Assembly (NCBI GenBank): GCA_010909165.1
Contig: VJWM01000118.1
Location: forward strand, 832,470-896,469
Reading direction: 5' to 3'
Length of the DNA stretch: 64,000 nt
Origin: Anthoceros angustus
Lineage: Eukaryota; Streptophyta; Anthocerotopsida; Anthocerotales; Anthocerotaceae
Positions within the stretch are counted from its first letter, which is position 1; every line of letters begins with the position of its first letter. Under the pieces are notes generated by a model that saw nothing but the letters and a program-made list of their open reading frames with translations, was not told where the DNA came from and made no database searches. The translations under genes and the position numbers were made by a program. Below, in pieces: positions 55,008 through 64,000 of the stretch.

Positions 55008-58000
55008 GTGATGACCGTTATGGACCCTTGTCCAGCCCTGATACATCCACCCCCTTGGCCTGCATTTCATTTTTACACCTCACTTGCACGCAACCTTGAC
55101 GCGTTGTGGTCGGCCATGGATCCGGATGCTCCACCACATCAGATTTCAAGAGGTCGTTGCCCATGTCCTAATTGCATTGGTAACGCAGCATCCCGTGAGG
55201 ACATTGCGCTTGCCCATGCTCGGACCGGGATATCGTAGCACGCCTCGAGGTACGCCTCTTAAAGTCGTGGCACATCCGTTTCATGAATTTACGGATGCAT
55301 CCGTTCAAACCGGAAATTGATCGACGTCATTGAATTCGGTGCGGGGGCGCCAATCGACTACGCTGGACCGTCAATGGCGGGATTCACCGAAAATGTGGAT
55401 CTGGCACGACTTAGGTGCGGTCGCAATATCAACCCGCATCGATGCACATGGTGTGATGCGCGGTGGGAGCCGTGTGGTGATGCCGCAGGAAGATGACACT
55501 CAATCATGCGGCGAGTCCTTGCGCGACCACCATGAGGGCGTTCCAACTCCTCCTACCCGAGCCCGGCGTCGGCCGGACCATTTTGCAGTTTCATATCGTC
55601 TATCCCCGATCAATGGCATCAAGCGCTCAATGAGGAGGCCTCGAAACCGTTGTTCGATATAGCCGAGACTCGTCGGTTGTTGTCCCACACTCGCACTATG
55701 AGCGAGAGAGACACAACTTATCTCGATAGTGCAATCACCGATGTCTTGAGTTGTGAGCGAGGTGCTCGCCTCGCAATTATGCGCGATCGCGGCGGGAAGC
55801 AAGGCAAATTCTTCGGTGGGGCATTGTAAGCGATACGTGGCGAGGATTGCTTGTGTTTTAGGGCAGGAATCGCATTGCTTTTGCGGCCTACCCGTTCAGA
55901 ATCCGGTTAGGCACAAGGTTTCGCGGAAGGCATATTTCACTTCCCTTTGGTGGAGCGCTGAGGCGGATCTTTAGATGCCCTCCATGGCAAGGATATGACT
56001 TGGTGGGCGCGCAATCGAAGTGAAGATGGTAAAATGCGGATTCTGATACGCTGCGTGGGCAGCTTTGGACGTGGACAATTTCGGTGATGACGACAGGAAT
56101 GTGCGTCTTTCTATTTGTGCAGACGGCCTTAATCCGTCTGGCCATCGGTCAACCTCCTACTCCATATGGCCAGTGGTGCTGGTCATCCAGAACCTGCCAC
56201 CTTGGCTTTCCACCAAGAAGGAACGCATTCTCATGTCAATGGTGATTCCAGGTCCCAAGCAAGTGGCAAACATGGATGTCTATTTGCAGCCTTTGATAGC
56301 GGAATTGGCTGAGCTATGGGAGGGAGTGGATTGTGAAGACTCGAAGCTGACGACCGCTGAGTTTTCAAGCTTGGGCGTTGCTGCTTGCAACATGTGACTA
56401 TCCCGGCTTGGGAAATTTGTTGGCTTGCAAGTCCGTGGAAACTCGCGTGTATTGATTGTGGTATAGGGTTAGAGCCGGTGGTCACCACATTTAGATAAAA
56501 TGCCGGGCGCACCGATGGTGCCTCGACTTGGCGACACCCGCAGTCGTTCCATATGGACGCTGCTCAATAACAAAGTCGAGACCACGGCCTCGCCCGCAGT
56601 TGTCCCTGACGTTGGAAATGCAGATGTGGGAGGCCGATGCGGCAAAGGAGGAACACCAAGGCGGGAGTTACGCTGAGTCACTTATCCCGCACCTCCCTTA
56701 CCTTACCAAAGATCCACAAGCTATGGGCAAAGGATGTAATGCATGTAGAAATGAACAATGACAAGGCAATATGGGGAATTCTAGTCGGCCGATACACTTG
56801 CAACCTGTTTAGACATGGAGTCACACGACTCAAAGCCATGGTTGTGGCGGTGGAGGAGGATGACTTGTTACCCGCCAGAGGCCTCATGTCTTGAAGGCGT
56901 GACCTTCAAGCAAAGAAGGACGAGATCCAGGCAATGAGGCCACCTCACGCTTTGGGGCCAACTTAAATTCGTGCTTTGCCGGGCCAAAAGTAATCGGACT
57001 CAAGAGCCATGATTGGCATTGTATCATGGAGTACTACTTGCCAATCGCCCTAAGAGGACGATTGGATGCCGGAGTACAATGCAATTGCATTTTAGCGAAC
57101 TTTACAGTGGATATGTGGAAAGGCAATCACCATATCGGAGATACCCATGAAGAAGTTGGAGGTTGTCGACCTTATGGTCACACTTGAGCAACTTATGCCG
57201 TCAACTTTTGGAACCCGATGCATATGATATTCCATATTATGGAGGAGGTAGAAGTATTTGAGTGCATACAATGTACCTTTGGATCCGGAAAGGTATATGC
57301 TTGTCTTGAAGAATCATGTCGAGACGTGCACGAGGGAAGTATGGCCACACGTTACATTGCAATGGAGGCAATGCATTATGCCAGTTTATGGCGTAACACC
57401 AGCACGCCATTATACAAGAGGCGTGCGGATTTTGTTCAAGAAGACCGCCTAACCCGGTGCGGCAAACAGGTGGAGCTTAGCCCGGACGACGCACGGCCCG
57501 TGATTGGTACTTGTTGTTGCATTCCGCAGTTATGGGGCCCATCCGTGAGGAGTACGATAGGCATGCCCAACGAGACGAGGTGGATTTCAAGACATGGTTA
57601 AGGGCAGGCCTTGCGGCCGGGGTATGGAACAACAGCCCGAATCTGGCCGAATTTAGAGCGCTGTGCAATGGGCCGCGGCTTGTCGTTAAGCAATACAGGG
57701 GTTTGAACTCAAGGGGGTATCATTTTCGGACACAAGCAGCGGATGCCAATCGAAAGGCAACACAAGATAGTTGGGTCTATGGATCATTCGAGATGATCGG
57801 GGGGCAACACCATCGGGAGTACTTTGGCCGTATCAGGCAGGTTCTCGAAGTAGAGTGCGACGGTGCTGATGTTCGCTCGTTCGTGCTGAATGTCCACTGG
57901 TACGAGTGTGACCCAGATCACGACCCGCCCTCCATGGTCTGTGATTACAGTCGATTTTGGTCGATGATACGACGCCTTGCAGTGCGGGCGGGATCATGAC
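55008..58000 (+). pseudogene. CACTA (En/Spm) TNP2-type transposase region with DUF4218- and DUF4216-like parts, frameshifted
   Basis: Plus-strand blocks appear in the order of plant TNP2 proteins. A transposase-associated zinc motif reads GRCPCPNCIGNAASREDIA (55,155-55,215). The Tnp2 core has RNVRLSICADGLNPSGH, IPGPKQVANMDVYLQPLIAE (56,245-56,310), KDVMHVEMNNDKAIWGILVG (~56,725-56,785) and GLKSHDWHCIMEYYLPIALR (57,000-57,060). A DUF4218-like part has PLDPERYMLVLKNHVE (~57,270-57,320). A DUF4216-like part has GPRLVVKQYRGLNSRGYHF and EYFGRIRQVLEVECDG (57,670-57,870). The reading frame is broken many times. The transposase would cut and paste CACTA elements; as read this copy cannot. Confidence 0.85.
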
Positions 58001-61000
58001 CGCGACCGTTCGTTTCGAACACGTCACTCAAGCATTTGCCCATCGGACGTCATGGTTGAGCGCGGCAATGGATGATATGCACCCCATCCACGCTGGGTGG
58101 GATATACGTAGAGTAGGAGCAAAATATGGCCTGCTTTGTGGGGTCCCGTAGGAGTCTATGCTATATAATGGATGATTACCTTAAATAAAGATGTTCATTG
58201 ATGTGACCGCGTCTCCATTCGCATCGGTGGCGTCGTCAGGCTTGGGCCTCTCCCATAAACCAAGCAATGAGCTTCCACGTTCAAGGTCAGGTGCCACAAA
58301 CTCGGTTGTTGCCGACACCGATGCAAGGCACATGGCAACAAGGAGGAAGCAGTGAATGCAAAAGATGAACCCTTGGCCACTTTGCTCGGCAAAGCGTAGG
58401 ATATGTGTCAACGAATATGGCGGTGCGGATTGCGTGATGCATATGATGGATCGTCTAGCGATGGTGGGCTATGGGAGCAGGCAGCGTGGAAAGTGCCCAG
58501 CAAAGCCTAGACACCCGGTGGCTCCGAAAAATATATTTATGCATGGTCCCCATCTCGGTGTCTCAATTACAATCTTGAAGCCCGCTTCGAGCTGCGTGGC
58601 CATGCTGATATCTGTCAGTTGTACTTCCATGCTTGCCGCCTGATGTTTAAATTGTGGCAGCAGGTCGGGCGTGAATAAGGATGGAGCAAATACGTTGATA
58701 TGACAAGGGGTGGCGGCGGACTTGGGTTTGGGAAACCGGGGGTGGTTCTAACCACTGACGCTATTCTTGAGTGTGTTGCCCAAATTGCATAATGCTGGCT
58801 GTTGATCCTAGATGTTTCCAGAAGCTGGCTGCCCGGGCCAAAGGCAAAACGCTTGGGCGCAACGGCGGAAATTAATTGTCATCTGTGCTCCCGAGGGAGC
58901 GCACAATTGTGAGATGGCTTTGTCTTCAGACTCACCCATGAGGCGTAAATCACCTTGAAATTGTAACCGTTGTTCTGCGCCTTGCGGTATAACCCAAAGC
59001 GCCTAACTGAAGGGAGCCATGGCCCATGCGTGGGTGGAGAATAGGGAAGGACTACTGTCGTGGGAGGACGCTCAAGTGGAAGATGATATCAACGAGCCAT
59101 TCCACGTAGTGCAGGAGACGCGCGACCTGGTTGTGCCGTCGACACCAGCTTTTGATGGTTTGGTCGGGGCAGAGGAGGCTTTGGGATCAGAGTTGGAGCC
59201 CGGGACATTCGAACAAATGTGGGAGGCATCATTCCTCCCCACTTGCGGGCGAGATGCTCACCGAGAGGGGAGTGTTCCAGCGGGAAGTCCTTAAGACCGC
59301 CAACCTGGAAGATTTTCTCGCGTAGCGAAAATCCATGGAGGTCTGCAGACGCATCGAGGCTAGACGTGCAGTGAGGATGCAGGCATGTATGTCCAGTTGT
59401 CGAGATGAGATTTGGGATGTTGAGCCGGGAGCTCGCTAAAAGAGTGTCGGAGCTAGTGCACACACGCATGACTTTGTTGAAGCCCGTCGGAGCATTCACC
59501 GTAGCTACGCACGGAGTTGATTGACATCATCCAAGAGAGTTTCGGAGTTACCAACCGGATTTCATCATCAAACAGCTTCTTCCAACGGTCTCGGACCAAG
59601 AATCATTCTCACTGGGAGGTGAAGTGGCGGTATGTGCGAAAACGGGCGACTATGAGAAGCACTTGCGCCTGTGTAATGTGTCTAAAGAAGAGTGGGTTTG
59701 GGCGATTCAATTTGGTGTACAGTGCTTGATCGTAACAATGGTGAGTGGTCGAGGCACAACAGGAAACCGCCATGCAGGCCCTGATTGGCGGTGCAACCCC
59801 TATGGACGGCGGTGCAATGACTTTAGAAAGGCGTTTTACCATAAGTACACGGTGCCTACACCGCTTGAAGAAGCGTGGGTAGGGAGCATGGTATGGAAGG
59901 TGTTGAAGCCTTCGACGAAGGAAGGTGAGGCGCGGGGCGATGTGATCGCCTAGTTGGCAGGAATCTTGTGTCTCCTATCTCGTGCTCATGGCTTGGTTTT
60001 GATGTGCGCATGTGCGCTGGACTCGGACAACGAAGGCACATGTACAAGAGGCTGAGGGAGAGGTGAACACAAGAGAGTCTCTATCCCCTCCACCACCAGA
60101 CGTGAACAGGAGGATAACACGGAGTACGTTGCAGGAAAGGTCGGTCATTCCATTTAGCCGAGACGAGATGATTTGATAAGCATTTTGTTTTTTCAAACTG
60201 GTTCTCTGGCGTCAAGGGCATGCGTTTTTAATACGCTGGCCATTTCAAGGAAGAACGCTGCACAAAGCATTTGTTTTCGTTCTGCCGAGGTTGAGGGCCG
60301 GGGCCCGAGTCATGTGGATGTTCGCAGAGTGTAGTGGGGTCTCCTGTCCGGTTGGTGGAGAGGCATTCGCATCGAGGGAGGGAAGAGGAAGTAAGCAGTC
60401 CATTGTTTATTTGTTGTGCATTCGTTCCAGAGTGTAGTTGTCATCTACCGTCTGAAGTATTTGGCAGGATTCTGCAAACTGAAAGTCTGATGTACATGAA
60501 CAGGGGAGGGCGAAGGCACCATCTATGCGCTATCAAGAAGAAGGGCCCCAATATCGGCGTAAGCGCGATGGGAAGGAAGGAAGGCAGGCGCGTTTGAAGA
60601 AGATAAATGGAGCAGAACCCCCATTTCCGCTTTCTCGCTACGAGTAGATCTAGCTTAGTTGATGCGCCTAGTTCATGTGGAGCGCCAACGCCTTGGCGTA
60701 ATTAGGGACCCCCTACTACTAGGCCGATATTCGTATATTCCTCGATGCACGTGATATTCATACACTATTCTAGAAGGTATTATGCATCATTAGGGTATAT
60801 GGTTAACAACCCGTAATTAAGCGTGTTTGAAAACATTAACTCTCGGTTAATAGTAATTATAAGTTCAAGTAATTATTAATTATATTGGCCTTAAAAGATT
60901 CTATAATGTAATCAATGCTTAAATGAGTCACTATAATTTCAAATTCAATCCTAAATGAAATGGTCATAAGCTAGTAAGTTTGAAAATGCATGAATATGAA

Positions 61001-61570
61001 GGGCATGCCACCAATGGCAAGCCAATCCGTATTGACTCAATTCACCAATGAGCAGCAAATTCAACCGTGTCAATCACCAATGAACATCCAATCGCTTTTA
61101 ATCCATTGCACAATCCATTGCACCAACGAAGAGCCAATCATGGAGGCGCGCACCTATGAGAAGCCGCCTTCATCACGCCGCAGACGATCAAAGTAGGAGG
61201 CAAGGACGGTCGAATCACGACACTAGGTGGCCCGTTTTTGAATTCCGCCGAGCCGAGGCGGTACGGGGTTGGGGCGCGGCGGCGACTCTGGTGGCAGCCC
61301 GGGATTACAGGGGGGCAAAGCCGGACAGTGCCCACCACGGACGGTAGAACATACCGGACACGCTTTACCAACCCATCCACTATACGCCCGTCAAAACCTG
61401 CGGCGAGCCTGTACTGCACCGGATAACAAGCCCACAACCCGCCACCGCAACATGGTATCCGTAAGTTGCTCGCGTTAATGTCCAAGAAATATCGAGCTCA
61501 ATAATGCTTTTATATACAGCCTGAAACCGCACGTAATTCCGAGCCTCCACGCGTTAATATTGCGTTAAAA
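58001..61570. other. Rest of the CACTA-like element, no defined gene
   Basis: Scattered plus-strand frames look protein-like (for example VVQETRDLVVPSTPAFDGLV near 59,110 and LRLCNVSKEEWVWAIQFG near 59,660) and could be a second element protein. A minus-strand frame at 58,411-58,181 starts with a hydrophobic stretch. From 60,600 to 61,140 the sequence is AT-rich with CCAAT/AATCCATTGCAC mini-repeats and no gene. Confidence 0.35.
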
Positions 61571-61592
61571 ACCCCATTGTTTTGCTGTAGTG
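61571..61592 (-). repeat. Candidate CACTA terminal inverted repeat (right end)
   Basis: Read inward on the minus strand this is CACTACAGCAAAACAATGGG, matching the CACTA-element start CACTACAAnAAAA. Subterminal GCGTTAA motifs lie at 61,475, 61,550 and 61,562. No left partner was found in the window. Confidence 0.5.
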
Positions 61593-62957
61593 ATGCGTGC
61601 AGCACGGTGGTACACGTACATGAGGTCGCCTCACTTGGAGGAGCATTCATAAAATTTGATGATCGGGATGTGGGCGAGTCACCTACGGTGTGCGTTGTGG
61701 GCGCCCGTTGAAGAGGCCTAGGAGCTCAAGGGCCGTCGGAGATGGATTTGTCCTTCCTTCCACGGAGGTATTGCGATTTGTTTTGGCGCTGCGATCGAGC
61801 TTGAGGCGGAGTGCCTTGTGGGGTCCGACACCACGTTCGCGGACCACGGTGGCTACATTGTTGTCGTGAGGCAGTCCATGGGATGGGAGGATCCCATGGT
61901 ACCACTGGACTCTTGCATTTTCAATCCGGTGACCAAGGCGTCTGAGGCTGTCTTTGAATCTGGCCGGGTTGGCAGACTGGTGTGTGCAAGTAATGCTGCG
62001 GCGAGTTCAAGGTGTTTGTACTTCACCACGTTAGTGGCGGTGAAGTTCGAGCCTCCATGTACGGTCGTGGCCGAGCGGATGGGCGGGGCGCGACTTCAAC
62101 TCGTCGCGTGTGGACTTTGAGCTTACGGGCGGCGGCGAGCCCGGACCAAATCCTATGCCGCGGCAACACCATTTACGAGGTGGATCGTTGTGGAAGGCTC
62201 TCGGCTTATTACCTAGATGTCGCGCTGAAGGCGCGCGGTTCGTCCATGCAAATGTGCTCATCAATGATGACACTCGAGAGTCGGTGTCATTCAAGTGGTT
62301 TTAATAATCGCTCGCGTAAGGGCGTGCGGTTGTGTGAGCACCGTGGAACTCTACCTCGTTCACACCATTAACGGGGCTTGGAGATGGCGGGGCGGGGGCC
62401 ACAGGATCGGTCACGGGCGTTTGTGTCTCGAGGCTGAAGCGGCGATACCATCCGGTGGTCAAACCGCTGGACATTGAGGGGTGAAAGTGGTGGGTGACAT
62501 GATGTGCATACTGAATTAAGGTGAGGCACCTCCGTGGGGCGAAGCCCGGCAAGCCAAACCTAGTGATGAGTCGGGATTTGTTGGGGTACCACGAGAAGAA
62601 GAGTGGCTTTGCTTTCACGTTGTGGAAGGCTTTTGGATCTCGAGGAAAGTGACATCTTGGGCAAGAAGCGATCGCCAACCAGCCTTTGTCTTTGAATTTC
62701 GACCTCGTCGACTTTGAATAGAGTACTAGTGGATGTATGTACATACATATGTCACGATGTTCAAGTGTTGTGAACTTCTCCAACATCCATTAGGTTGTCT
62801 TAGTCCAATTCCTCTATGAAATTCTTGGTTTTAATATCAAATTGTGCCAAAGTCCACAACAAAAGCTCTTAATAATATGTCCAACCTACGGACTACAGCA
62901 CTATAGGTTGTAATACATTATACATATATAAAATACCAGCGTGATCAATGTTGTGTC
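61593..62957. other. Region right of the CACTA end, unassigned frames
   Basis: A plus-strand frame (61,818-62,120) reads GSDTTFADHGGYIVVVRQSM and CIFNPVTKASEAVFESGRVG. The phrase FNPVTK recalls plant F-box/kelch proteins, but there is too little to call. The rest, including an AT-rich stretch near 62,780-62,950, has no gene. Confidence 0.25.
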
Positions 62958-62960
62958 ACC

Positions 62961-63259
62961 GAATTTTGTAGGGATGGCGTTATAGAATGTTAATTATAAC
63001 CCGTGAGCACTAGGCGAACCATGATCGCTCACAACACTCACTCTATCCGATCGAACATACGATGAAATCTTGCAAGGCACACGATCTCAGTGTACAGGTA
63101 ATACATCCATATATATATATATACGTGGTGGTGGTTCGGCAATTTTGTAGAGATGGCGTTATAGAATGTTAACCCACGAGCCTTTGGAACCATGACCGCT
63201 AACAACACTTGGACTATCCAATCGAACATACGATGATTGCAAGGCATACGATCTCATTG
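62961..63259. repeat. 178 bp period tandem duplication with (TA)n
   Basis: AATTTTGTAG(A/G)GATGGCGTTATAGAATG starts at ~62,962 and ~63,140. The units also share CGAACATACGATGA and GCAAGGCA(C/T)ACGATCTCA. A short (AT)n microsatellite lies at 63,105-63,122. Confidence 0.8.
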
Positions 63260-63300
63260 GGCCAAGAACATGATATCGCTTTGATGCCAAGCAAACTTCA
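63260..63300. other. Probable plant/bacterial junction zone
   Basis: The minus strand reads TGGCATCAAAGCGATATCAT (63,263-63,282), resembling the initiator-tRNA primer-binding site and leader of a copia element, but no LTR follows. Instead GC-rich bacterial sequence starts at about 63,290-63,310. Confidence 0.5.
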
Positions 63301-63353
63301 ATCCGACGCCGACCCGTTCGACAGACCGAGTTCCAACGAAACCGAAGAACGCG

Positions 63354-64000
63354 ATGGCTGAACGACGCGTGATGATTGTCGGCGGGGACTGGCAGGTCTC
63401 GCCGCGGCGATGAAGCTGGCTGAACTGGGCGTCGCCGTCGACCTGATGAGCCTCACCCCGGTCAAACGCTCGCACAGCGTCTGTGCCCAGGGGGGCATCA
63501 ACAGCGTCAGCGATCAGACGCGGCAACTCGGCGACTCGGTGGCTCCACTTCGACGACACGGCCTACGGCGGCGACTTTCTGAACCACCAGCCGCCGATCA
63601 AGGAGATGTCCTACTGGCGCCGAAGGTCATCGACCTGATGGACCGCCTGGGCGTGACGTTCAACCGCACGACCGAGGGTTTCCTCGATCGTCGCCGCTTC
63701 GGCGGAACGCTCTTCAAGCGGACGGCGTTCGCGGGGCGACCACCGGTCAGCAGTTGCTCTACGCCCTGACGAGCAGGTGCGCGGTGCACTGACGGCAAGG
63801 TCACGAAGTACGAGTTCTGGGACTTCCTGGGGCCGATCCTCGACGACGACGGACGCTGCGTCGGGGCTCTTGGACAGGATCTGGTCTCGATGACGGTTCG
63901 CGCCTTTCCGGCGGACGCCGTCATCGTCGCCTCGGGCGGTCCCGGGCTGATCTACGGGCGTTCGACCATGTCGATGGCCTGCAACGGCAGCGCTGCGAGC
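63354..64000 (+). CDS. sdhA: Bacterial succinate dehydrogenase/fumarate reductase flavoprotein subunit (SdhA), 5' part, frameshifted
   Basis: SdhA carries covalent FAD and oxidises succinate in complex II. The ATG at 63,354 opens MAERRVMIVGG, the Rossmann FAD-binding motif, then KRSHSVCAQGGINS with the flavin-linking His region. GDSVWLHFDD-like sequence, YGGDFLNHQPP, VIDLMDRLGVTFNRTTEGFL, RRFGGTLFKRTAFAG and TGQQLLYAL follow, and later VIVASGGPGLIYG. This pattern suits the planctomycete/Bacteroidetes-type SdhA. Frame breaks occur at ~63,388, ~63,539, ~63,620 and ~63,738, three of them one G short in a G run. GC content is high and codon use is unlike the rest. The gene is cut by the right edge. 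I infer contamination or a chimeric contig end, not a plant gene. Confidence 0.85.

Noticed and set aside
63354-64000. Horizontal transfer of sdhA into the plant
   Set aside because: Located at the contig end, with bacterial start and composition and no intron or transit peptide. Plants already have a mitochondrial SDH1. Contamination is the better explanation.

Overview
The window is nuclear DNA of a land plant. It is most likely a bryophyte-grade plant, because it holds a Roco GTPase whose Roc-COR and C-terminal regions resemble those I associate with mosses, alongside plant-type CSTF77, TYW1 and mTERF genes with short introns. The last ~0.7 kb is different: it reads as a bacterial succinate dehydrogenase flavoprotein gene, so the right end is probably an assembly chimera. 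Small indels, many in homopolymer runs, break otherwise conserved exons throughout. They are frequent in the bacterial piece too, so most look like base-calling errors rather than biological decay.

Layout. 0-1.9 kb: 5' part of CSTF77 (minus). 3.0-8.7 kb: an LRR-Roc-COR gene (minus) with three near-identical ~600 bp LRR exon units, a duplicated P-loop exon and two in-frame TGA codons. 8.8-10.1 kb: three 436 bp tandem repeats. 10.4-12.1 kb: degraded ABC1-kinase-like and SLX1-like sequences (minus). 12.9-13.9 kb: an AT-rich island. 14.6-15.2 kb: exon-like pieces of an unidentified gene. 15.8-17.8 kb: an intact intronless mTERF gene (plus), convergent with a nine-exon TYW1 gene (18.3-21.6 kb, minus). 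22.1-23.5 kb: a 2-oxoglutarate/Fe(II) dioxygenase (minus). 24.8-32.0 kb: a very large gene (plus) joining a propeller-like region, a GBP-like GTPase, a Cys/His-rich array and a VWA domain.

From 32 kb to 63 kb the window is repeats and mobile DNA. A 4.4 kb Mutator-like element has ~250 bp terminal inverted repeats and a 9 bp target duplication. It is followed by a 37-44 kb field of duplicated segments. A Ty1/copia element (47,810-54,431) has 99% identical LTRs, PBS, PPT and a 5 bp target duplication, and splits a minus-strand reading frame that joins perfectly across the empty site. A TNP2-type CACTA transposase region (55.0-58.0 kb) lies divergently next to that split gene, and a CACTA-like right terminus ends at 61,592.

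The intact or repairable genes are mostly housekeeping: mRNA 3'-end processing, organelle gene expression and tRNA wybutosine synthesis. The Roco protein and the GTPase/VWA protein are the accessory, lineage-restricted members and the most interesting proteins here.
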